From Turbatrix aceti (taxonomy: Eukaryota; Nematoda; Chromadorea; Rhabditida; Panagrolaimidae): DNA of 64,000 nt. This document shows, one piece after another, positions 1 through 10,865 of the stretch (positions within the stretch are counted from its first letter, which is position 1; every line of letters begins with the position of its first letter). The position numbers and the translations under genes were made by a program. The notes beneath the pieces are model-generated. The model worked only from the letters and a program-made list of their open reading frames with translations. It had not been told where the DNA came from and made no database searches. The DNA lies in assembly GCA_963969345.1 (NCBI GenBank), contig OZ017768.1, positions 3,372,718 to 3,436,717 on the forward strand, read 5' to 3'.

Positions 1-1
1 G

Positions 2-1788
2 CCGGGATACGGAGAAGAAGACGACGAAATCGCGAATCTGACTGCCGGATTTGGCGCTACGAATGCGCATGATCGATCGCGACTCATCAATTCTCCGGAG
101 CGAGCTGATACGTCTTCTGTTGGGGATACGGTTTCTGGCACGACGGTCGGTCTGCGATCTGGAAGCACCGGTGGCACGTCCTGCAAGGTGCATGCGCAGA
201 ACAAGCGGCGACTCAGCGTGGATTCGACAGGTGTTACGAGTTTGGGTGAACGGGTCAACTTTGAGAAGGCGTCAGTCAACGCCATGGCGGGCAGTCGGTA
301 TGATAACAAGGTGTGTGGAATTTTTTATACGGAATCAATTTTTTTTGCATTTTTAAAAATTTTTTATGGGATTGAGAACTTTTTTCACTTTTTCAAAACT
401 TTTATGGGGTCTAAATGTTTTTACTTCTTTTCAACTTTTTTAGGAACCGAATAATTTATTTTTTTTTATTTTTGTGTCCAAATAATTTATTTTTTTATTT
501 TTATGTCCAAATAATTTTTTTTTATTTATATGTCCAAATAATTTTTTTTATAGGGTCGTGGAATTTTTTTTGCACTTTTCAATTTTTTATGAGATTAAGG
601 AATTTTTTTTATTGCTTTTTTTCCAAATTTTTGATGTTGTCAAGGAATTTTTTTTTTGCATAAAAACATTTTTTTTCTGTGGCCGAAAATTTTTAAAATT
701 TTTTATTATGCGAATATTTTTTTATTGTTGTTGTTTTTCAGAGCCTCTACACAGTCTGCTCGGATGGCCACGAAGCCCAGGGCGGAAACGGCGAGATGGA
801 CAGCATCGTGGGTCTTGCGGGATCCGTTCTCGACGCGAAATCCCTCACCGACTCTTGCGGGCGTCACGTCACGCTGACTCCCGCGCACTCTGCCGAGGAC
901 CCCAAGACCAACGGCGAGTCAAACACCTTCGACGACTCTGCCTCCCTCCGATCCAAGGGCACGACGTATCCGTTGGCTGGTGCAAACAGCAACGCCCCGT
1001 GCGCGTCTTCCGCCGGCCGGGCCAAATCCAAGAGCCCTGCGAGCGTTGGACCAGAGGATCTCGCCCCGGCGGAGTTCTACTGCGCGGATTTCCAGCTCCA
1101 AGGCGTGTCCGAGGCCGAAGACGGACAGGTGGATCCCTACAAGGTACACCACTTCATGGATAACCTCAAGCAGATACTCAACGATGACGTGCCAAACGGC
1201 GAGCGACCTGTAAAAAAATTCAAGTGAGTTTTTTGGTCTCGCAACGAATGTTTTTTATATATTTTTTTGGTCACGGGTCTTGCCACGAAAGTTTTTTTTA
1301 ACCTATTTTCGGCTGTGGGTCTTACAACGAAAGTTTTTTAAAACTTTTTTTTGGCCGCGGGTCTCGCAACGAAAGTTTTTAACCCGGTCTTTCAACGAAA
1401 GTTTTTTACTTTTTTTGGCAATGGTCTTGCAACGAATGTTTTTTTATTTTGTTTTTCATTTTTTAGGCCCCGCCATCCACCAAACCTCCGAGCACATTCC
1501 CTGACGTCAACCGGAGCCCCGGTAACAGCCCAGGTCAGCGACGAAGGCACCCACGCAGTAATAACCCCCGTGGAAGCCCCAGCAACCGGTCATGGTCACC
1601 TAGCCACCCCGGCCACAGCATCCTCAACAACGACGACGACGACGACAACTTCGTCGACCATAGCCATATCATCAGCAGCCAGTAATAATCCTGCGACAGC
1701 GGCAACGACGACAGCGTCGACAACGTCACCGAAACGACGCTCTCTGCTGTCGCGGCTCTTCTACCGAGGTCGCAAGGGAAACCGCTGA
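2..1788 (+). CDS. Unrecognised protein, C-terminal part (5' end outside window)
   Basis: Three exons continue from the left edge: 2-309, 742-1223 and 1467-1788, separated by GT..AG introns at 310-741 and 1224-1466. Frame is kept throughout (donors AAG|GTGTGT and AA|GTGAGT, acceptors TTTTTCAG and TTTTTTAG), giving about 370 residues ending in a stop at 1786-1788. The product is hydrophilic and polar: an acidic start, a possible basophilic kinase site (RRLSVDS), Ser/Gly-rich stretches, a Thr run near residue 320 and a basic tail (SPKRRSLLSRLFYRGRKG). No transmembrane segment or known domain is visible. It may be the cytoplasmic tail of a larger protein, but that is a guess. An AATAAA signal lies at 1992-1997. 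In the last exon a second frame is also open for about 220 bases; the canonical donor at 1224 selects the frame used here. Confidence 0.6.
470..545. repeat. Short tandem repeat in intron (TGTCCAAATAATTT unit)
   Basis: Three copies of an A/T-rich unit built on TGTCCAAATAATTT followed by a T-rich spacer, roughly 28 bases per copy, inside a very T-rich intron (310-741). It has no evident function. Confidence 0.7.
1224..1466. repeat. Degenerate minisatellite filling an intron
   Basis: The intron consists almost entirely of about six degenerate copies of a unit reading roughly GGTCTTGCAACGAAAGTTTTT plus a T-rich spacer, about 35-50 bases per copy. It starts right at the GTGAGTTTTTT donor and runs to the TTTTTTAG acceptor. 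Confidence 0.75.
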
Positions 1789-2518
1789 CCACACCGGGAC
1801 CCCCTTGCTCAATCAATTCAATTCTTTCTACGCTCCTACGCTCTTTCTAGTCCCCTCCAAGCAGGCCTTACTCCATCCACTCTCTTTTTTTTCCTCCTTC
1901 TTCCCTTCACGGACCTGACCACTTCTCATCACTCCCGTCCGACCCAAAAGCACGCGTGTAAGCTCTACCCTTGTGATAATCTATGCCGGACAATAAATTT
2001 TGTTCTGAAGATTTGAGGAGTTTTTTTGGGGTTGAAAGCAAAGCGGGAAAAAACAAGGTGGAACTGCAAAAAACAGTAGCATGAAAATTTTTTTTATCAA
2101 ATTGAACGTAAATTTTGTAAAAGCAGTAAAATAAATTAAGTGCGAAAAAAATGGAGAAATAAAAAATAAAAAAATGACGTTGAAATAAATAAATGAAGGT
2201 CGGAAAAAAATTGTAAAACATTTGAAAACGCGTGAATCATCGAATTTATTTTAAGAAAAATTGTGTGTTTTTTTTGTGAATTTTGCCTGTTTTTTATAAA
2301 AAAATGTGGGCCAAATCGAATTTTTGACAGCTAAATTTTTTTATTTTTTTATTTTTTTCGAAATTTTGATTTTTCTGATATCAAATTTTTCAATTTTTTG
2401 ACGGCCCCCGATTTCTGACAGCCTGGTCAGGGAGCAAATGCCAACCGCACCAAAGTGTTCCCCATTTGCAAACGCTCATGTGTTCCCTGCTTTTCGCATC
2501 ACCGCTGCTCCACTCCCG
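1789..2518. other. Intergenic: 3' UTR/poly(A) region and A/T-rich 5' flank of the exostosin gene
   Basis: It contains the AATAAA signal at 1992-1997 for the gene on the left and a long A/T-rich stretch (2020-2400). An upstream in-frame ATG of the exostosin lies at 2438, but the ATG at 2519 fits EXT1 N-termini better. No other gene is visible. Confidence 0.6.
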
Positions 2519-5500
2519 ATGAAAGCCAACGTCAGGTATGGCGTTCTTGGAGCCGGATTCTTTTTGTTCTGCTTACTCGGATTCGCAGGGCATCGAGGAT
2601 GGATTGGCAGCGAAGAAAGCAACCCGAAATTACGCTTTGAAGACGTTCTGCCGCGCGTTAAAGCACAAAAGTGAGTTTTTATTCCGGCAATGATTGGCAA
2701 ACCCCAACACTCCTTTCGACGACCTAATGCTCCATACAGGCTGTTTTTAAGAACCTTCGTATGAATCATGAAAGGTTCTTTTTCTTTCTTATACGGACCT
2801 TTAGATCCAATTTTCACTCGTATACGAACCGTTAGATAAAAAATGGAAGACGCGCGCGTCCGGCCAGAACGCTGCTCGAGCGTTCCGTATGGCAGTTGTA
2901 AGATCGTACAAGAACTTGTATTTTTTTTGCAGCGCGCGCGACTCAAACCAAGTTTTTTTTTGTTTCAAATTGAAAATGACAAAAATCTCACTGGCTACCA
3001 TTTCTGCAGCATAACGCTGTGGATGCCATGATAAATTTTGCCCTTTCAATTTTAAACAAACAATTTCCCCGTCTGGAGTTGAGTGGGGCTATCACTGGCT
3101 ACCATTTATACAGCAAAAAACTGTGGATGCTCCGATATTCACCCAACTCCAGTTTCAAACAGACCTGGTAAATTTGACGAGCTGATTGCCGGTCGGATTC
3201 ATGTCATGGGGCAGTATCGAAAGTTGTCGATGTCACGGTGATTTCGCATCTGAAACCAAAATGTGCCGGTAAAACGTGCTCAAAGATTTTGTAGACAAAA
3301 TGTTACCTATAATGACGTTTACTTCAAAATGATGAGCTTGAGTAGCGGTTCGATAGTTGTCGAGGTTAATGAGAATCTGCAAAAAAAAGAAAATACGTTA
3401 CTTTTTGTAATGCCACTCAAAAAGAAAAAAAAGGAAAAAAAATATTTGTTCAACCCCATTTTTCAAAAAAAAACATACGGAAATCTGAAAAAAATACAGA
3501 AAAAGTCATTACAATTTTATAAATATCCATGATTTTGGAAAAGAACTTACCAAATTTTACTGAAAAAAAATTGAATGAAACCCAATAAAAATTTCTTATT
3601 TTTTTTGTAAAACAAAACTTACCGAAAAATTATTCTGAAAAGTCTAAAAAAAGTTAGTTTGTGTGAGCGAAATCACAATAATCGTATGTTTTAGCAAAAA
3701 AAGATATTATAGGGTTTGTGCAACCCATTTCTATATTATTTTAAATAAAAGTTTATTGACAATTCATCACAACACATAAATACAAAAAATGATTACCAAA
3801 AAAGTAACGGATATTAAAGGGTTTGTAAAACCCATGATCTTCAACAAGAGCCATATGCCATTTTTTTTTATTTACAAATTCACATATTGTACGACAAAAA
3901 TAAACGAAAAAAAAAAATTACTTAACAAAACGAGAAGCAGGGGGCCGTCGTAGATGAGAATCTGAAAACAGTAGTTCATAGGTGACAAAACTAAGTAATA
4001 TTACAGACAAATCACGGACATTAATTAGGAAAACAAACGGGCAAATCGCTCTTGCCATAAGAAAACCAAAGTTTTTGAAAAAAATTTGCTCGATTCATTT
4101 TGTTGCACGTGCAGGTTGCCGGCATCAAAACCAAACTTGATAGTTTTTCGCATCGCAGAAAAGAAAAAAAATACAAGTCCGTAAGATCATATTTTTGGCT
4201 TATAAGATTCATACGCTGCCATATGGCTGCGCGATGCTGCGCCGCGACGCGTCGTCAAACCATTCCCCGCTTTTTGTCCTATAAGGTATTTTTATGGTCC
4301 ATATTCGTTCGAAGATCTTCCAAATACCTTATAAGGCATTCTTAGGGAACAATACAAAGTATGGAGCTTTAGATCTGTGAAAGGAGTGTTGGGGAAGTTA
4401 TTTTTCAAATTATTGTAGAGGTCTTCAAAAGTGCACCATGTCAACGTGCTTCGATTTTGAACGGTGTGTTGGCCGTCCGAAGAAGGTATTCGTCTATCCG
4501 GATCTCGAGGGCACAGTTTATTCTCATGTTTATGCGGATATCTTGAAAGTCATCCGGGAAGGTCCGTTTTATACGGAGAATCCCGACGAAGCGTGTTTAT
4601 TTGTGCTGAGTATTGACACGATCGATCGAGACGTTATCAGGTGAGATTTGGAAAGAGAGGGATGAATGTTCGTGTTCGTTCGCAAATAAATTTAAATTTT
4701 TGTGTTCGTGTTCGTTCGAGGACAAATTCAAAATTTATTGTTCATGTTCGTTCATAAACAACAAAATTTTTATAAATTACGTTGTTCGTGTTCGTTTACG
4801 AATATTTTTAAGGAACAAAATGTGCAACCAATTTTGGGTATATTAAAAAAAGTCGAAAAACGCGATTTAAATTTGAAAAAAAAACAAAAAAATCAAATTT
4901 CATTTAAAAAAACGTCAAAAAAATCACTTTTACGTTACAAAAAGCAAATTACGTATTTCTGATTAAATGAATAAAATTTTGTTAAAAAGAGAATTTTCGA
5001 TGTTCGTTCGTGTTTGTTCACGAACATGGAAAAAATGTTCACGTTCGTGTCATTTGTCAAACAAAATTTTTTTTAAATGTTAAAAAATGTTTTTGTTCGT
5101 TTATGAACAAAAAAACGGCTATTCACTCTGTTTTTGGTGCAAACTGATAGCAAATCCGGATTTTTAAGCGAAAACTTCGTTCGCAACGTCAACGATCGCA
5201 TTGCCTCTCTCCCAACCCGGATCTGGAACAACGGCCGCAACCACGTCATCTTCAACCTCTACCACGGCACTTTTCCAAGCTACACCGAAGACCTTGGCTT
5301 CGAATTTGGCGAGGCAATGGTCGCCCGGGCTTCTGCGTCCACACACAGCCACCGGGCGGGCTTCGATCTGTCGTTTCCCCTCTTCCACGCCGAACATCCC
5401 CTGCGAACTGCCACTCCGAGACCCATCGTCGGCGACGCAAATGCCGATAAATGGTTATTTTCATTCAAAGGCAAGCGCTACGTCTACGGTATCGGCAGCG

Positions 5501-7875
5501 AGACCCGTGATAACCTGCATCACCTGCACAATAACGCGTCGGGTATCATTGCGACCACCTGCAGGCACAATTCGGACTGGAAAAAGTTTGAGGATTCCAG
5601 GTGCGCGGTGGACAACGCTGGCTACGATGAGCATGATTACGAAACGCTCCTGACGGGTTCCACGTTTTGTCTGACACCCCGTGGTCGAAGGCTGGGGTCG
5701 TTCAGGTTCCTGGAGTCCCTCAGAGCAGGTTGCATACCTGTCGTGCTGAGCGACGGCTGGCAGCTGCCATTTGGCGAGATTGTGGATTGGTCGACCGTTG
5801 CCGTCGTTGTTCACGAACGAAATGCGCTTCATGTGGGTCTATTTTGTCGTTTTTACAGTTTTGCACGTTCGCATATTCGATTTCAGCTGAACAATATTCT
5901 GAGACGCGTTTCTCCGGACGCCCTGATGCGCATGAAGGCCGCTACGCGCTTCGTATACCACAGACATTTCAGCAGCGTCGAGAAGATCGTCCAGACTACA
6001 TTTGACGTGCTCACGCGTCGATTGGCATTTTTGGAAGGTCAGAATGTGCCTAGACCTTGCGTTTTTCCGGATAGACTTTCTGCGAAGGCTGTTAGCGAGC
6101 GATCGTTCACACTCGTGCTTCACGGCATTTTGAAGTACTCATCTCGGCTTAATCGGCTTGTATCGTCTATTGCCAATGTTGCTGAGCTTTCTAAGGTTGG
6201 TTGATCGTTTTTTCGGGACGAGCCGAACCAAATGTTTGGTTTATTGAATTTTGAGCCAAGCCCTAAAAATTTCCAAAAAATTGAAAAAAATAGGCTATTT
6301 GATGTCAAATTTGTATTGTTTCAGATTGTTTTCAATTTTTATTTTTTCAATTTTTTTTAAATGCATTGTTTTAATTTAAATTTTTTAATTTAAATTTAAA
6401 TTTCCTTTTAAAATTAAAAATTTTTTTAAATTAAAATTTTTTAAATTAAAGATTTTTTTGAATTTAAAAATTTTTTTAAATGTATTGTTTCAATTTTATT
6501 TTTTTTTAAATTCGCGAAAAATTTAAAAAGCAAATTTTGTGTTATAATTTTTTAAATTATATAATTTAATTTTTTTGTGTTAAAAAATTGCAATTACCGC
6601 CGTGATTTTTTTTGTTACAAAAATTGTGTAAAAATTTCGAGCCCAGCCGCCCAAATTTTCGTTTCGAAAATCAATGAACCGAGTCGAGCGGCTCGATTTT
6701 TCGATTTTGGCTTTTATGACAACTCGGTTGCGGGGGCGACGTTGCAACGCTGTTGTCTAGTCATTTACGTACTTTCGCTCATATCAGTCAACTTGCACAT
6801 ATGTAGCCATCTCTCCTTCCCGGATTGACTTTTGCCATCCAACCAACAACTGCGAGTGACCGCATGCATGCCCGCATGCCCTGACCTCCCGGATGTCTGT
6901 TTTTTCTGCGTCACGGAGATAAGGATGCGTGATGCGTGATACACTAATAGGATTTGCCAAAAGAAGAGCACAAGACGCGCCGTAGGCAACGTACCGCAAC
7001 ACGCGATTAACGTTAGCGTTGAAAGTTTATTTGTTTTTTTTTCTGTCCTGCGCCTTTTTGTATAGTTCGGTGACCTTTCTTCTTTTTTTACATATTTGCG
7101 CGGCATTTTGCCTGAGTGCTACGCGCGCGCGCTCAAATTTGATCATCGGAAACTGGTCGTAATTGCATGTCGTGGCTATTTTTGGAATCGTCCTGCACTG
7201 ATGACGCTAAAAACCAAACTTTTTGCAGCCAATAAACATTTTGTTTTCTTACTTTTTCAGATAATCGTTCTTTGGCCGAAGCCCCGCGGTCAGCCACCTG
7301 AGGTCGAAGCTTTTCGCGTCCCCACACCTTTGCAAATCATCGAAGTCGACAGTGTCGCGGATGTCAACGTCTTCAACCTTGCGCCAGGTGATTTGGCCGG
7401 TGAATGGGTTGTTTCGATGGACGAGCGCTCCCAGGCGACACCCAATCAGGTGCGGGCCCTGTTAAGGGTCGCAGCGGCACAACAAACACCTAGAATCGTG
7501 TCTTCTTCGTTGCTGGTCCACGGAGACGTCATTGGCCTGGGTATTTCGGCTACCGGAGCTTATTCCATGGCTACGATGCATTTTTCGGTTGTTCCGAGGA
7601 TTCTATTGGACAGTTATGAATCCTGGCTGGTCCCGGATCTTCGGGAACTCGTCGGCGCCAACGCACACTGCCACACGCTGCTTTTCAACGCTTTTATGGC
7701 GGATACGACGCTACAACCATCGTTGGCGGTCGGGGAACGGAGTCTCGTGGCGGGTGAACACGTGCTTAGCAGGAATACTACTCTTTGCTGGCAGAAAAAT
7801 GCGTTTCAAAAACATTGGCATACGCTGCCGTTTCTGACGGGCAACACTAGGATTCACATGGCTGTGGCTGAGTGA
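2519..7875 (+). CDS. rib-1: Exostosin-1-like heparan sulfate glycosyltransferase (EXT1/RIB-1 type)
   Basis: Exons 2519-2670, 4419-4640, 5151-5832, 5887-6195 and 7261-7875 join in frame to 659 residues (human EXT1 is 746). EXT1 is a Golgi type II membrane protein that polymerises the heparan sulfate backbone with EXT2. Visible here: a short cytoplasmic start and signal anchor (about residues 7-25, closely like MQAKKRYF.. of human EXT1); the Cys cluster [13 protein letters not shown]; and a GT47 exostosin domain (about 55-360) with [32 protein letters not shown] and FSSVEKIV. The last exon is a GT64-like domain (about 455-659) beginning IIVLW. At the position of the family metal-binding DxD (LDEDT in human EXT1) it reads MDERSQ. 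C. elegans RIB-1 lacks this domain altogether. An ATG at 2438 would add 27 residues; 2519 is preferred by alignment with EXT1. Confidence 0.9.
2671..4418. other. Exostosin intron 1 with small palindromic repeats
   Basis: A 1748-base A/T-rich intron. It has a hairpin at about 2748-2781 (AAGAACCTT..AAGGTTCTT) and a pair of direct repeats starting GGCTACCATTT at about 2993 and 3094. The second repeat is enclosed by an inverted pair (CTGGAGTTG near 3074, CAACTCCAG near 3145). There are also two GGGTTTGT..ACCCA short palindromes (about 3712 and 3820). No coding exon is visible. Confidence 0.6.
3068..3167. repeat. MITE-like inverted-repeat element
   Basis: About 100 bases bounded by GTCTGGAGTTGAGTGGGG and its imperfect inverse ending CCAACTCCAGTTTCAAACAGAC. 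The interior shares GGCTACCATTT..CAGCA..CTGTGGATGC with a second copy at about 2993-3030, pointing to a small dispersed repeat. Confidence 0.45.
4641..5150. repeat. Exostosin intron 2 built of GTTCGTGTTCGTTC repeats
   Basis: The intron carries many copies of a GTTCGTGTTCGTTC-type motif near its left end (about 4667-4810) and again at about 5000-5100. The same motif, inverted, recurs in the hAT-like element at about 7971-8365, so this is probably a decayed copy of a related element. Confidence 0.5.
6196..7260. other. Exostosin intron 4, A/T-rich
   Basis: The left half (6230-6650) is nearly pure A/T with repeated AATTTAAATTT blocks. The right half is mixed sequence. It ends in the strong acceptor TTACTTTTTCAG. 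I see no gene in it. Confidence 0.6.
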
Positions 7876-8930
7876 GTGAATCCGGGTCCTGGGATATGAA
7901 AGCGATATGGGTAGTCAGTTAAAGTCAGTTATTTGTTGGACGTTGGTTGTATTGTACATAAATGAGTTGTGATCAGAGATGGGCGACCAGCACTTTTTTT
8001 TTGTTCTCGCGCGAACACAAACATTTTGTTAATTTTATTCGAGAAATCGAACGAACGCGAACATTTTTGTCAGTGTTTGCAAACGAACAGATTTTTTGCA
8101 TATTTTATACAAAAATTTATCCAAACTGGGCATAAAAACGTACAAACGTAAACTTGGATTCTATGCGTTTTCACGTTTTTGGTGACAGTTTTCCAACACT
8201 TTTTATTGCCAAAAGCAATTCACATTATTTGTAATTTTTGGAAAAATAACATCGATTTCGGCACCATTAATCTGATTTTACTTAAATTTTTGTTCGTTTT
8301 ATCTGTTCGGAAAATTTGTATTTGTTCGCGAACGAACGAACACAAACGTTCGCCCCTCCCTGGTAGTCAGTTATTTGTTGGACGTTGGTTGTATTGTAAA
8401 AAAATGAGTATAAATTGTAATCTGTCGTTGTCACATCTCGTTACTCGGGGGCTTCCCTTATGCTGTTATAGTTTTGCAGCTTCTAGATAATTCCTTGCAA
8501 AAAAAAACAAAAGCCGGGCACCGTTTTCATGCGTATGCTGATAAAAAACAACTACAGCTATGATATTTAGCTACCAGATGTGTGGTTTTTCAAATTTCCG
8601 GTTGGACACAGGAGGAACTTCCTCCGTGGCATGCCAGGGTATTGCACGGAGGCGGATGTCAGCCAAAAACTCGGAACATCATGCATCATCACTCACATTC
8701 ACTCCGCGTCACATTCAAGCCGGAAATGACTCTGAGGAGTGGACAAGATGCCACAGTACAGACACCTTTGCCTTTGCGGGTGATTTCCGCCGTTGTTTAT
8801 GTAATAAATTCGCCCCCTGTTGAAAAAAGTGCATGTTTTCTAAACAGCGGTGGCCTTCAAAAACTCCGTGTTTATTGCGCATAGGCGTCTCAGCACGAAA
8901 GCCTGGTATGTATTTAACAATGGATAAAAG
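7876..8930. other. 3' flank of the exostosin gene
   Basis: Apart from the hAT-like element and its flanking direct repeats, this holds an AATAAA at 8803-8808 (+) and unremarkable sequence. The open frames at 8560-8884 show no recognisable protein. Confidence 0.5.
7971..8371. mobile_element. Short hAT-like non-autonomous element
   Basis: The ends read CAGAGATGGGCGACC on the left and GTTCGCCCCTCCCTG on the right, inverted with about 12 of 15 matches. CAGGG(A/G)TGGGCGAA-type ends are typical of hAT elements. The interior is A/T-rich with GAACGAACACAAACG motifs and no coding capacity. No clean 8-bp target duplication is seen. Instead the element sits between two roughly 45-bp direct repeats (about 7915-7965 and 8364-8408, sharing GTCAGTTATTTGTTGGACG and more). 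Confidence 0.55.
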
Positions 8931-9170
8931 TCAAATCTCCGTGTTGCCATATCTCACGGGCAGGAGGCATTGGATCGGGGAGAAGTAGCAGTTGCGGAAG
9001 TGATTCACATTCCGCTCCCTTTTCAGCACGATGACTCCGGATTCGGGATCCTCAGAGGTCTCTTCGAGTGCCGCGGAGGGGCCGAAGAGCGCGATGTTGG
9101 TGATTGGCAGCGATGCCGCCAGCGCCAGCAAGGCGCATAACACGATTGTGATTAGAAGACGCATCTGCAT
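8931..9170 (-). CDS. Allatostatin-C/somatostatin-type neuropeptide precursor
   Basis: A single-exon 79-residue frame. It has a clear secretion signal (MQMRLLITIVLCALLALAAS), a short acidic spacer, a dibasic Lys-Arg site at 50-51 and then a peptide with a two-Cys loop, CYFSPIQC (61-68). Arthropod allatostatin C has CYFNPISC in the same spacing, so six of eight loop residues match and the Cys-x6-Cys disulphide is kept. AST-C peptides act on somatostatin/opioid-like GPCRs. The peptide continues LLPVRYGNTEI beyond the loop with no obvious C-terminal dibasic site, which is unusual. A TTTTTCAG splice acceptor lies 24 bases before the ATG (AG at 9195-9196), either a 5' UTR intron or a trans-splice site. 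Confidence 0.8.
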   Translation of the reverse strand: MQMRLLITIVLCALLALAASLPITNIALFGPSAALEETSEDPESGVIVLKRERNVNHFRNCYFSPIQCLLPVRYGNTEI

Positions 9171-9404
9171 TGTTGTTGAGCACTGGGTTTTTTTCTGAAA
9201 AAAAAGATATGAATTTTGAGTACGGAGTACGGTATTTGGGTTTTAGCACGAAAATTTTAAAACGCCAAAAATGTTTTTTGAAAGTAATGGGAGGAAAAAA
9301 ATCAGGTTGAAATGGTTTCAGGTGAAACATGTACAGCTTAGGGATAACGAAACACTGAGGAAACAAAATTATCCGACACGCGCTGCTCGAAGCAGTCTGT
9401 GGGG

Positions 9405-9560
9405 ATGACCACCGCCAGCGCAGTCAACAAGCCGCCGGGCGCTGGCCTGGCTACGTTGCCTCCGCCTGCCCCGCCTTATATGTATGGCATGGCCGCGGCA
9501 TACGACGACCTGATTTTGTCAGTGGCCGACCGAGAAACGGAAAGAGGCGCGACTGATTAA
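9405..9560 (+). CDS. Possible small ORF of unknown nature
   Basis: A 51-codon frame from an ATG. It is Pro/Ala-rich at first (LPPPAPPYMYGMAAAYDD), G+C-rich and unlike its A/T-rich surroundings. No homolog is recognised. It lies antisense in the 5' flank of the neuropeptide gene, so it may equally be a G+C-rich promoter segment. Confidence 0.2.
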   Translation: MTTASAVNKPPGAGLATLPPPAPPYMYGMAAAYDDLILSVADRETERGATD

Positions 9561-10865
9561 AAAAAAGGGGGAGGAGTGAGCCGAGCCGAGAATGGCAGCA
9601 GCATAAGAAAAATCCTCTCTCCCCCCCCCGTGTTGGACACACCCGAAGGCTACGAAGAAGACGTACGGGTCGTCAACCAGAGACCAATTGTACACCATGA
9701 AGGGGACAACAGGTGACGCACCTGCACTCGCTCGGGGCGGACTGCTCCTGAATCCTGTGCCGTCAGTCGTTAGTCGGGTCCAATGTGATGGCCTCGCTTG
9801 CTTGGGGGTCCGGAAGAAGATGGAGAAGGCAAGGAAGACTTTGCATAAATCTCATCTGGCTTGGCAACACTCGAGTTAGCATATCAGCCTTAGGGCTTCT
9901 TTAGAGGCCATGTAGGTGCCGTTGTACTGCATCAACGCCAGACTTGGCACGCAAAACACACGCCATAAATGTATCCTTTTATGTTAATGTTTACTGGCAA
10001 CAGCCCGCAGACGACAGGCGACTGACGATTTCTACGAGGCTTCCCTGCTACAACATTTGTGGTGCCCAAAGCCTTCTTTTTGTCACCGACCGACCGAACG
10101 GTAAATGCCGTCATCTGAACATCTGAGCACCTAAACTATTTAATCCGCACAAAAAACATGACTTCATTACTCCGAACATGCACATGCAACTTTTGAGGTC
10201 TGAACTGAACCAGTAACCGACCATATTTGGTACAGGGGGCGGATGGTTTTTTTATAGATGACCTAAAGCCCACCAGATGTTACATATGTCCCCTGTTGCA
10301 AGTTGTGTCCTCGACGTCCACGTCGTCGATGACGGGTTTACGTGACTTCCAAAAGTGCAGACAACGTAATTCAATTACGTTCTGTTTTGCCATCAAAAAG
10401 TTATTGCATTTTTGGACATCTTTAGCCAGCTTGTCACGTGGCACCGGTTTGCATGCAGCAGGCACAGTGACGTAATTTGTGTCCAAGTGCACTTCCCGGT
10501 TACGGTGGCATACATACCTATCTCGTCTTTTGCCTGCTTTAACTCGAATTATCTCGATGAAGGAAAAAATACCGGACCGGTGCGGAAATCCGTTTACATC
10601 ACGTCAGTTGCCATAAATCGCTTTTTTGTTACCAAAAAAAGGGTTTATTACTCGTGGAGTCTAAAAACAGCTCAACGACGTAATATTCATACCCCAATCC
10701 GTCAAAACACGGTTGCGGGGTTTCCGGCAACTTTTTCTAGGTGAGGGATTTGGTCGGTGCATGCCGCCTCCGCGTAACGGACTCAGGGGATGCGATTAAT
10801 CCCATGTCAGCAACAAAACTGTTGCAAGTTCCGTTTTATTGTTGGAATAAGGAAAAAACAACTCG

